Source of the DNA: Guptibacillus hwajinpoensis
GTDB lineage: Bacteria > Bacillota > Bacilli > Bacillales > Guptibacillaceae
Assembly (NCBI RefSeq): GCF_029277305.1
Contig: NZ_CP119526.1
Length of the DNA: 64,000 nt
Strand: one strand, 5' to 3'
Shown: one piece after another, positions 51,911-59,273 of the stretch
Layout of the letters: each line of letters starts with the position of its first letter
Numbering within the stretch: the first letter of the stretch is position 1
Program-made: the position numbers and the translations under genes
The notes under the pieces: generated by a model
What the model saw: the letters and a program-made list of their open reading frames with translations, nothing else
Databases searched by the model: none
What the model was told of the DNA's origin: nothing

Positions 51911-53530
51911 ATGATTACAGTTACAGATGTCGGCTTACGATATGGTGATCGTAAGCTTTTTGAAGATGTTAATATTAAATTTACTCCTGGGAATTGTTAT
52001 GGACTAATTGGCGCTAACGGTGCTGGTAAGTCAACATTTCTCAAAATTTTATCTGGTGAAGTTGAACCGCAAACAGGAGACGTTCACATGGGACCAGGTG
52101 AACGTCTAGCGGTGCTAAAGCAGAACCACTTTGAATATGAAGATTTTGAAGTGCTTAACACGGTTATTATGGGGCACACAAAACTTTATGAAGTGATGCA
52201 GGAGAAAAACGCGATTTATATGAAAGAGGATTTCTCTGACGAAGACGGTATGAAAGCTGCTGAACTTGAAGGCGAATTTGCTGATTTAAATGGTTGGGAA
52301 GCAGAATCTGATGCTGCAGTATTGCTTAAAGGACTTGGCATTTCTGAAGATCTTCACTACAAGAAACTTTCAGATTTAACTGGTTCAGAGAAAGTAAAAG
52401 TTCTACTTGCTCAGGCATTATTTGGTTCACCCGATATCCTTCTACTTGATGAGCCTACAAACAACCTTGATTTAAATGCAATTCAGTGGCTTGAAGAGTT
52501 TCTTATTAACTTTGAGAACACTGTCATTGTTGTATCCCATGACCGTCACTTTTTAAATAAAGTTTGTACGCACATGGCTGACCTTGACTACGGCAAAATT
52601 CAGGTATATGTAGGTAACTATGATTTCTGGTATGAGTCGAGCCAGCTTGCTCGTACAATGAAAGAAGATGCGAACAAGAAGAAGGAAGAGAAAGTTAAAG
52701 AACTTCAAGCGTTTATTCAACGATTTAGTGCAAACGCGTCTAAGTCGAAGCAAGCAACATCACGTAAAAAGTTACTTGATAAAATTACGCTTGATGATAT
52801 TAGACCATCTTCAAGAAAATATCCTTATGTTGCCTTTACGCCAAACCGCGAAATCGGAAACGATGTACTTCACGTTGAAGGTCTAACGAAAACAATTGAC
52901 GGTGTGAAAGTGCTTGATAATGTTAGCTTTATGCTTAATAAAGATGACAAAGTAGCACTTGTTGGTAAAAATGAGATTGCGAATACAACGTTATTAAAGA
53001 TTTTGATGGGTGAAATGGAAGCTGATAGTGGCACGTTTAAATGGGGCGTTACAACGTCTCAAGCATACTTCCCTAAAGATAACTCTGAGTACTTTGAGGG
53101 TGTTGATACGAATCTTGTAAATTGGCTTCGTCAATATTCACCTGAAGATCAAAGTGAAAGCTTCCTTCGTGGCTTCCTTGGTAGAATGCTCTTCTCTGGT
53201 GAAGAAGTATTGAAGAAAGCAAGTGTTCTTTCCGGAGGCGAAAAAGTCCGCTGTATGCTATCTAAAATGATGTTGAGCGGTGCAAACGTGCTTGTTCTTG
53301 ACGATCCAACTAACCACCTGGATCTGGAATCAATTACAGCGTTAAATAATGGACTAATGAATTTCAAAGGTGCTATGATCTTTACTTCTCATGACCATCA
53401 GTTCATTGATACGATCGCTAACAGAGTGATTGAAATCACTCCTAAAGGGATCATTGATAAAGAAACAACGTATGATGAATATCTTGAAAATACAGAGCTA
53501 CAAGCGAAAGCGCAGGCAATGTATAACTAA
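51911..53530 (+). CDS. ykpA: ABC-F family ATPase, YkpA-like
   Basis: A 539-residue soluble protein with two nucleotide-binding domains and no membrane segments; ABC-F proteins act on ribosomes. NBD1 has Walker A IGANGAGKSTFLKIL and Walker B DILLLDEPTNNLDLN, with a variant signature LTGSEKVKV. NBD2 keeps VLSGGEKVRCML. But its P-loop is degenerate (VGKNEIANTTLLK, near residue 351), and its Walker B reads VLVLDDPTNHLDLE, with Asp in place of the catalytic Glu. The overall sequence is close to B. subtilis YkpA. A ribosome site GGAGG precedes the ATG, and a bidirectional terminator follows. Confidence 0.9.
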   Translation: MITVTDVGLRYGDRKLFEDVNIKFTPGNCYGLIGANGAGKSTFLKILSGEVEPQTGDVHMGPGERLAVLKQNHFEYEDFEVLNTVIMGHTKLYEVMQEKNAIYMKEDFSDEDGMKAAELEGEFADLNGWEAESDAAVLLKGLGISEDLHYKKLSDLTGSEKVKVLLAQALFGSPDILLLDEPTNNLDLNAIQWLEEFLINFENTVIVVSHDRHFLNKVCTHMADLDYGKIQVYVGNYDFWYESSQLARTMKEDANKKKEEKVKELQAFIQRFSANASKSKQATSRKKLLDKITLDDIRPSSRKYPYVAFTPNREIGNDVLHVEGLTKTIDGVKVLDNVSFMLNKDDKVALVGKNEIANTTLLKILMGEMEADSGTFKWGVTTSQAYFPKDNSEYFEGVDTNLVNWLRQYSPEDQSESFLRGFLGRMLFSGEEVLKKASVLSGGEKVRCMLSKMMLSGANVLVLDDPTNHLDLESITALNNGLMNFKGAMIFTSHDHQFIDTIANRVIEITPKGIIDKETTYDEYLENTELQAKAQAMYN

Positions 53531-53536
53531 TACAAT

Positions 53537-53565
53537 AAAAGCGGATCCCACTGGGATCCGCTTTT
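53537..53565. terminator. Bidirectional intrinsic terminator
   Basis: AAAAGCGGATCCCA and TGGGATCCGCTTTT form a near-continuous palindrome between the convergent ykpA and norM genes. Confidence 0.93.
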
Positions 53566-54919
53566 ATTTGCTTACTAGCACTTTTGCTTTTTGAACATGG
53601 CGAAGTCTGATAAACAGGGTGACTGCTGCAACAAATAAGCCTGCACTAAGTCCTACCCAGTAGCCATAAGGTCCAAATGCTGTATACTTAGCTAGCAAAA
53701 AGCCTGACGGAAGTCCAATAATCCAATAAGAAATTAAACTCATTACAAGTGTTACATTAACGTCTTTGTAACCTCGTAACGCTCCTTGAATTGGAGCCGC
53801 GATGGCATCTGATAGTTGGAAGAAGATTGCATAAATAAGAAAGACTTTAATTAATTCAAACACAGTTTCATTAGTCGTGTACCAGAGAGCGACAGTATCA
53901 TTAAAAATAAATAAGCAAAGTGCTGAGAGTAAGGCCATTCCTACAGCAAAGGCAATACCAAGGTAGCTGTACTGCTTTGCATCCTTTAATCTTCCACCAC
54001 CAACCTCAAAACCAACGGCAATCGTTAAAGCCATCGATATACTGAGTGGAATCATGTATAGAAGAGATGCGAAATTAATTGCCGCTTGGTGAGCTGCGAT
54101 TGTTTCGGTTGTGTACATACTCATTAAAAGCGTTACAGCTGCGAAGATACTCACTTCAAAGAAAATCGAAAAGCCAATTGGAACGCCAATTTTAAGCTGT
54201 TCTTTCCAGTTGGAAAGAGAAATTGGGTGTAACTTTTTAAAGATGGCGTAACCTTGGAATGGTCGGACTTTTAGAACGACAAATAATGAAATAAATAAGA
54301 TAAACCAATACGTGATGGCGGAAGCATATCCTGCTCCAACACCACCAAGTTCAGGAAATCCAAATTTACCAAAAATCAAAGCATAGTTGAATAAAACGTT
54401 AATTGGAAGTGACATTAGTGTAATGAGCATTGTCGTTCTTGTTTCTCCAAGTGCATCGAAAAAGCTTCTAAGAACAGAGTAGATAAAGAGAGGAATGATT
54501 CCGAATGAAAGCCCTATTAAATACTCTTTTGCAATGCTCCTAACGCTATCATTTAGATCCATAAGTTGTAGAACTGGATTAATGATAAGACTTCCTGCAA
54601 CTAAAATTAATAGTGATAGAACAATGGAAAGATAGATGCCCTGTAGGACTGAAAAGGACACTCGTTCTTGTTGCTTTGCGCCTATATAGTGAGAAACAAT
54701 TGGCGTAATAGCTAGCAAGATCCCACTTAGCCCCGTGAAGACTGGAACCCAGAGACTTGAGCCAATTGCTACTCCTGCAAGATCATTTGCGCCAGCTCTC
54801 CCACTCATAATAGTATCAACAAAATTCATAGAATAAAGGCCAACTTGAGTAATTAAGATAGGGTATAAAATAATAAAAAGTAGTTTGATTTTTTCTCGCA
54901 ATGATTGAGTAGGGTACAT
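53564..54919 (-). CDS. norM: MATE-family multidrug/Na+ efflux protein
   Basis: A 451-residue protein with 12 predicted helices in two homologous halves. It starts MYPTQSLREKIKLLFIILYP and contains ITQVGLYSMNFVDTIMSGRA, typical of the NorM branch, and GAGYASAITYW. It resembles B. subtilis YojI. MATE pumps exchange cationic drugs for Na+ or H+. ATG 54919, nine bases after AAGGA, is preferred over a TTG at 54925. The neighbourhood (yojNO, yojFG, norM) keeps the gene set of the B. subtilis yoj region in altered order. Confidence 0.88.
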   Translation of the reverse strand: MYPTQSLREKIKLLFIILYPILITQVGLYSMNFVDTIMSGRAGANDLAGVAIGSSLWVPVFTGLSGILLAITPIVSHYIGAKQQERVSFSVLQGIYLSIVLSLLILVAGSLIINPVLQLMDLNDSVRSIAKEYLIGLSFGIIPLFIYSVLRSFFDALGETRTTMLITLMSLPINVLFNYALIFGKFGFPELGGVGAGYASAITYWFILFISLFVVLKVRPFQGYAIFKKLHPISLSNWKEQLKIGVPIGFSIFFEVSIFAAVTLLMSMYTTETIAAHQAAINFASLLYMIPLSISMALTIAVGFEVGGGRLKDAKQYSYLGIAFAVGMALLSALCLFIFNDTVALWYTTNETVFELIKVFLIYAIFFQLSDAIAAPIQGALRGYKDVNVTLVMSLISYWIIGLPSGFLLAKYTAFGPYGYWVGLSAGLFVAAVTLFIRLRHVQKAKVLVSK

Positions 54920-55049
54920 AAACAAACATCCTTGCTAAATAGTTTATTGAACGGAACAGGGAAATTATAGCACATCTAGCTTAATAAACATGAGATATAT
55001 GATATACTCAGTATGTGAAATAGTGAGCATAAATAATGAGGTGAGCAGT

Positions 55050-55454
55050 ATGAAGACGGATCAACAAACGAATATCATTTTATTTGATGGCGTATGCAAT
55101 CTTTGTAATGGTCTCGTGAAGTTTATGTTTAAGTATGATAAGAAAGCAATATTTTCTTTCGCTTCTTTGCAGTCTGAAGTGGCTTCGAAATTGTTGAGTG
55201 AAGTAGGCATGGTAGATGTACCAGATAGTGTTATTGTCATTCAAGGTGGCAATGCTTTAGCCAAATCAGACGCTGCTCTATATATTGTGAAACAGCTTGG
55301 TGGGATCTTTAAGTTATTTCTTCTTTTTCGAATCTTTCCACGCAAGGTAAGGGACAATCTATATGATGCAATTGCAAAGAGACGATATAGCTGGTTTGGT
55401 AAACAGGAAGCGTGTATGATTCCGACGCGTGAACAGAGAAGTAGGTTTTTATAA
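55050..55454 (+). CDS. Thiol-disulfide oxidoreductase DCC-family protein (DUF393)
   Basis: A 134-residue thioredoxin-fold protein with the hallmark ILFDGVCNLCNGLVKFM (Asp plus CxxC) and PDSVIVIQGG. Members are proposed disulfide oxidoreductases with unknown partners; YuxK of B. subtilis is the nearest I recall. ATG 55050 after GAGGTGA is chosen; longer in-frame starts lack a ribosome site. The stop codon TAA lies inside the left target duplication of a MITE. Confidence 0.8.
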   Translation: MKTDQQTNIILFDGVCNLCNGLVKFMFKYDKKAIFSFASLQSEVASKLLSEVGMVDVPDSVIVIQGGNALAKSDAALYIVKQLGGIFKLFLLFRIFPRKVRDNLYDAIAKRRYSWFGKQEACMIPTREQRSRFL

Positions 55455-55456
55455 TT

Positions 55457-55619
55457 AGCTCTTTTCGAATACATTGTTGCTATAAGCGTGGGTTAATTTC
55501 CGCTTCAGGATGCTCGCTTTCCGCGGGTCGGGCGGTGAGCATCCTTCCGCTCCAATTAGCGAAGTGTGGCTTTTTATATACGAAAATCTTTCAAAGCAAC
55601 AATCTTTTAGAAAAGAGCC
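55457..55619 (-). mobile_element. Family-1 MITE, 163 bp, at a stop codon
   Basis: The left end AGCTCTTTTC has a G-to-A change in the first base, and the right end GAAAAGAGCC is perfect. The core matches the short inverse-orientation copy at 26400. Flanks TTATAATT (55449-55456) and TTATAAAT (55620-55627) agree at seven of eight positions. The left flank includes the TAA stop of the DCC gene. The terminator at 55636 follows, again leaving the element between stop and terminator. Confidence 0.88.
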
Positions 55620-55635
55620 TTATAAATAGTAAACA

Positions 55636-55662
55636 AAGCTTGCCATTTGGTGAGCTTTTTTT
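55636..55662 (+). terminator. Intrinsic terminator of the DCC-family gene
   Basis: AAGCTTGCCA and TGGTGAGCTT form a 10-pair stem with two wobbles and a two-base loop, followed by a T-run. The next 230 bases are AT-rich and show no gene. Confidence 0.75.
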
Positions 55663-55893
55663 CGTAAATTACTTTAACTATTGTAGTCAGTTTTCCAACA
55701 CTAGTGCCTTATATTTGCTTTTATGTATTCAATTAAAAAGGAAAAGTTCAAAGCGAGATGAATAATTACTTATAGTAAGAAAGTATTAAATAGTTAATAA
55801 AAAATTTAATTTATTATTTTTCTGAATAATTAGAAAAATATTATGCTTGCATGTTAAAATAAAACTATTATAGTGAGTTTAGTTTTATTAGTA

Positions 55894-55989
55894 GGCTCTT
55901 TTCTAATAGATTGTTGCTTTGAAACTATCTATTAGAAAATAACCACACTTGGTGACTGGAGCAACCTAGAGCGTATACGAAAAAAAGCC
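55894..55989 (+). mobile_element. Family-1 MITE, 96-bp core-deleted copy
   Basis: GGCTCTTTTCTAATAGATTG and ACCACACTTGGTGACTGGAGC match the left half of plus-orientation copies, then the GC-rich core is missing and the right end is reduced to CGTATACGAAAAAAAGCC. No clear target duplication remains. It ends 36 bases before the rsbQ start codon. Confidence 0.75.
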
Positions 55990-56025
55990 TAGTAAGACTA
56001 AAACATTGTGAGAGGAGCTTAAAGT

Positions 56026-56865
56026 ATGGATAAAAGCATCCTGTTACGTAATAATGTTAACGTAAAAGGGAAAGGCACAACTTCCCTAATCTTTGCTCCA
56101 GGTCTTGGTTGTGACCAAAACGTCTGGAATGCAGTAGCAAAGACGTTTGAAGAAGATTTTAAAGTGGTTTTATTTGATTATGTAGGATCAGGTAATTCTA
56201 ATATTAGTGCTTATGACGAAGAACGATACAGTTCACTAAAAGGGTATTCTCAAGATGTGCTAGATATATGTGCAAGTCTTAATATTAGGGATGCCATTTT
56301 TGTGGGTCACTCTGTTGGAAGTACAATTGGAATGTTGGCATCAATGGAACACCCAGAGTACTTTTCGAATCTTATCATGGTTGGACCTTCTCCATGTTAT
56401 ATGAACGTACCTCCTAACTACTTTGGAGGATTTGAGAGAGAAGAAATTCTTGGTTTGATCGATTTGATGGAGAAGAACTATATTGGTTGGGCTAATGTAT
56501 TTGCCTCAACAGCAATGGGGAATGAAGAACGACCAGAACTATCTAAGGAACTCGAAGACCGTTTTTGCTCGACAGATCCGATCATTGCTCTTCAATTCGC
56601 TAAAGCTACTTTTTTTGCAGATACGAGGGGTGACCTTCATAAAGTAACTGTTCCTTCCCTTATCTTACAGTGTGCAGAAGATATTATTGCTCCAAGTGCA
56701 GTAGGTGAATATCTTCATCAACATCTTCCTTCTAGTACGTATAAGCAGATGAAGGCAACAGGGCATTGCCCACATATGAGTTATCCTAACGAGACTGCGC
56801 AGTTAATCAGAGAGTATTTGAATGAATCGATAGAAGATACAGTTCAAATCGGTGATTTAAGGTAA
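56026..56865 (+). CDS. rsbQ: RsbQ, alpha/beta hydrolase of the energy-stress pathway
   Basis: It is needed by the phosphatase RsbP to activate sigma-B on energy stress, probably by making or delivering a small ligand to the PAS domain. The triad is Ser96 in VGHSVGSTIGMLAS, Asp219 in QCAEDIIAP and His247 in TGHCPHMSYP. Most of the protein aligns with B. subtilis RsbQ (RNNVNVKG start, MVGPSPCYMN, EKNYIGWANVFA). GAGAGGAG precedes the ATG. The stop codon overlaps the rsbP start (TAATG). Confidence 0.93.
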   Translation: MDKSILLRNNVNVKGKGTTSLIFAPGLGCDQNVWNAVAKTFEEDFKVVLFDYVGSGNSNISAYDEERYSSLKGYSQDVLDICASLNIRDAIFVGHSVGSTIGMLASMEHPEYFSNLIMVGPSPCYMNVPPNYFGGFEREEILGLIDLMEKNYIGWANVFASTAMGNEERPELSKELEDRFCSTDPIIALQFAKATFFADTRGDLHKVTVPSLILQCAEDIIAPSAVGEYLHQHLPSSTYKQMKATGHCPHMSYPNETAQLIREYLNESIEDTVQIGDLR

Positions 56866-58100
56866 TGGAAAATCTATTAAATCATGCACCTTGCGGATTT
56901 CTAACACTATCAGAAGATGGAACGATACTAGCGATTAACCAAACATTGCTTACTGTACTTGAGTATGACACAGACGTATTAATTGGTAAGAATATAAATC
57001 ATATTCTTACAGTTCCAGCTCGTATTTTTTATCAGTTATACTTTATACCGTTAATAAAAGCAGATAAACCTGTGGAGGAGATGTACATCTCTTTACAAAC
57101 GGCAAATGGTGAAGATATACCTGTCCTAATTAATGCAATCCAGAGAAAAAACAGTTTAGTAATCGATTGTGTTCTCGTTCAAATGCACAAACGAAACGAA
57201 TATGAGAATGAATTACTCATTGCGAAGAAAAAGGCAGAAACTGCGCTCTCTGAAAAACGCCAAGCAAATAAAGAACTCGAAGTAGCTCTTCATAAACTAG
57301 AAATGAAACAAAAAGAATTAATTGAGTTAAACAAGGAAAATCAGAAATTCAAATTAGAAACTCAAATGGAACTGCACTTAGCAAAAAATATCCAAGAAAC
57401 CTCACTTACAAAACCTATTTTCACAGAAGGGTTACAAATAGAAGCCTTTTATCAAGCATCTAGTGAACTATCTGGTGACATGTATGGGTTTTATCATATT
57501 AATCCAAATCAATATGGCATTATTATTCTTGATGTTATGGGACATGGCATTTCTTCAGCATTAATTACGATGTCGCTTCAATCCTTGTTTCAACGGTTAA
57601 TTTTAAATGGGTTTAGAGCCGATATTATCTTTAAAGAGTTAGATAACCATCTGTATAGGTTATTCCAAGAAAACGATGAAACATGGCACTATTGCACAGC
57701 TATTTATCTTTTTATCGATACTGATCAAAGAACAATTGAGTACATAAACGCTGGACATCCTCCTGGGTTATGGCAGAATTCAACTGGAGAACAATTGGAA
57801 TTAACCTCTACAAGCCCTCCAATAGGCTCTTTTCCTGGACTTACGTTTAAGCGGAGATCGCTAACATACAATAAAGGTGGAAGAATACTTCTTTACACAG
57901 ATGGAGTAGTCGATCCATATGATTCTCATCTTCTTACTTCCTTGTTAGAGAATAACCAAGGCATAACGCTTACTGAGCTTAAACAGAAGCTTGTTCAATT
58001 AATGAAAGACGAGGAGAATGGTTATCACAACAATGATGATCAATGTTTTATTTTAATTGATTTAAAAGGGGTAGAAGAGCAGAACTTTTGTGTTAAATAA
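56865..58100 (+). CDS. rsbP: RsbP, PAS-PP2C phosphatase for energy stress
   Basis: 411 residues: an N-terminal PAS domain (about 1-105), a coiled coil (about 115-165, rich in KKAE/ELxx heptads) and a SpoIIE/PP2C phosphatase (about 170-405). Metal-binding acidic motifs are ASSELSGDMYGFYHI, IIILDVMGHGISSAL and RILLYTDGVVDPYD. It dephosphorylates the anti-anti-sigma factor RsbV so that sigma-B is released. It is coupled to rsbQ by a one-base overlap. The rest of the sigB operon is not in the window. Confidence 0.9.
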   Translation: MENLLNHAPCGFLTLSEDGTILAINQTLLTVLEYDTDVLIGKNINHILTVPARIFYQLYFIPLIKADKPVEEMYISLQTANGEDIPVLINAIQRKNSLVIDCVLVQMHKRNEYENELLIAKKKAETALSEKRQANKELEVALHKLEMKQKELIELNKENQKFKLETQMELHLAKNIQETSLTKPIFTEGLQIEAFYQASSELSGDMYGFYHINPNQYGIIILDVMGHGISSALITMSLQSLFQRLILNGFRADIIFKELDNHLYRLFQENDETWHYCTAIYLFIDTDQRTIEYINAGHPPGLWQNSTGEQLELTSTSPPIGSFPGLTFKRRSLTYNKGGRILLYTDGVVDPYDSHLLTSLLENNQGITLTELKQKLVQLMKDEENGYHNNDDQCFILIDLKGVEEQNFCVK

Positions 58101-58135
58101 GAGATGAATTAATTGCTTATTCCTATGAGAGAGTT

Positions 58136-58169
58136 AAGGAAGTACCTACTAAAGGTGCTTCCTTTTTTG
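58136..58169 (+). terminator. Intrinsic terminator after rsbP
   Basis: AAGGAAGTACCT and AGGTGCTTCCTT pair with one mismatch around ACTAA, followed by a T-run. Confidence 0.85.
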
Positions 58170-58220
58170 ATTACGAAGAATCTATTCGAACGTTTGGAAA
58201 CGACATAATGAATAATATTT

Positions 58221-58248
58221 TTTAAAACTATTTTACATTTTGTATAGT
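58221..58248 (+). promoter_or_regulatory. Possible promoter of the pyrimidine catabolism operon
   Basis: TTTAAA at 58221-58226 and TATAGT at 58243-58248 are spaced by 16 bases, about 80 bases before the first start codon. The -35 is weak, so an activator or another site may be involved. Confidence 0.35.
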
Positions 58249-58326
58249 GCGAGACTTAAGACAATCTTCTACACTTTTATTAGAAAGAAAATTCAGTTAA
58301 TTACATGTGGTGAAGGAGGTTTACAT

Positions 58327-59217
58327 ATGGCCGATTCAGTTACAATCGGATTGATCCAAGCAAGTAATGATGTAGAAGGTAATGAGTCAGTTGATGTTCA
58401 TAAAGAAAAAGCGATTGAGAAGCATATTAAACTTGTTCAAGTGGCAAGTGAAAAAGGAGCACAGATTATTTGTCTTCAAGAAATTTTCTATGGACCTTAT
58501 TTCTGTGCAGAACAAAATAAGAAGTGGTATGACGCAGCAGAGGAAATTCCAGAAGGTCCTACCACGGTTCGGTTTCAAGCGCTCGCGCGTGAGCTTGGTG
58601 TTGTTATTGTTCTCCCTATTTATGAGAGAGAAGGTATTTCAACATATTACAACACAGCAGCCGTAATTGATGCGGATGGTTCCTATCTTGGAAAATATAG
58701 AAAGCAGCATATCCCACACGTAGCAGTAGGAGATAATGGTCACGGGTTTTGGGAGAAGTATTATTTCAAACCCGGAAACTTGGGTTATCCAGTCTTTGAT
58801 ACAGCATTTGCAAAAGTCGGTGTGTACATTTGTTACGATCGACACTTTCCAGAGGGAGCAAGGCTTCTAGGGTTGAATGGAGCTGAAATTGTGTTTAACC
58901 CTTCTGCTACAGTGGCAGGGCTTTCTGAGTATTTGTGGAAGCTAGAGCAACCTGCGCACGCTGTTGCAAATGGTTATTATCTTGGCGCAATAAATCGTGT
59001 TGGAACAGAAGGTCCATGGAACATGGGTGAATTTTACGGCCAATCCTATCTTGTTGATCCTCGAGGGAATTTTGTTGCAACAGGGTCTCGTGACCAGGAT
59101 GAAGTAATCATTGGAGAAGTGAACAAAAAAATGATACGGGAAGTTAGAGATACGTGGCAGTTCTATCGTGATCGACGTCCTGAAACATACGGTGAAATGA
59201 CGTCACTATTACCTTAA
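58327..59217 (+). CDS. Beta-ureidopropionase-type nitrilase-superfamily amidohydrolase
   Basis: A 296-residue C-N hydrolase with catalytic Glu52 (IICLQEIFYGPYF), Lys126 (LGKYRKQHIPH) and Cys169 (VGVYICYDRHFPEGA). In this operon it should hydrolyse N-carbamoyl-beta-alanine or N-carbamoyl-beta-aminoisobutyrate, the last step of reductive uracil/thymine breakdown. The start is ATG 58327 behind AAGGAGGT. A hairpin follows the stop, so the downstream genes may be partly attenuated or separately promoted. Confidence 0.85.
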   Translation: MADSVTIGLIQASNDVEGNESVDVHKEKAIEKHIKLVQVASEKGAQIICLQEIFYGPYFCAEQNKKWYDAAEEIPEGPTTVRFQALARELGVVIVLPIYEREGISTYYNTAAVIDADGSYLGKYRKQHIPHVAVGDNGHGFWEKYYFKPGNLGYPVFDTAFAKVGVYICYDRHFPEGARLLGLNGAEIVFNPSATVAGLSEYLWKLEQPAHAVANGYYLGAINRVGTEGPWNMGEFYGQSYLVDPRGNFVATGSRDQDEVIIGEVNKKMIREVRDTWQFYRDRRPETYGEMTSLLP

Positions 59218-59222
59218 AGATC

Positions 59223-59249
59223 AAAGCAGGTGTAACACACCTGCTTTTT
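59223..59249 (+). terminator. Intrinsic terminator or attenuator inside the pyrimidine operon
   Basis: AAAGCAGGTG and CACCTGCTTT form a 10-bp stem with a five-base loop and short T-run, only 25 bases before preT. It may set the ratio between the first gene and the rest. Confidence 0.75.
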
Positions 59250-59273
59250 ATATTAAATATAGGGGGGACGTAC

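Noticed and set aside
3940..55989. Reading the repeated GC-rich units as a CRISPR array or as origins
   Set aside because: The copies are dispersed, in both orientations, with target duplications and no regular spacers, so they are transposon-like.
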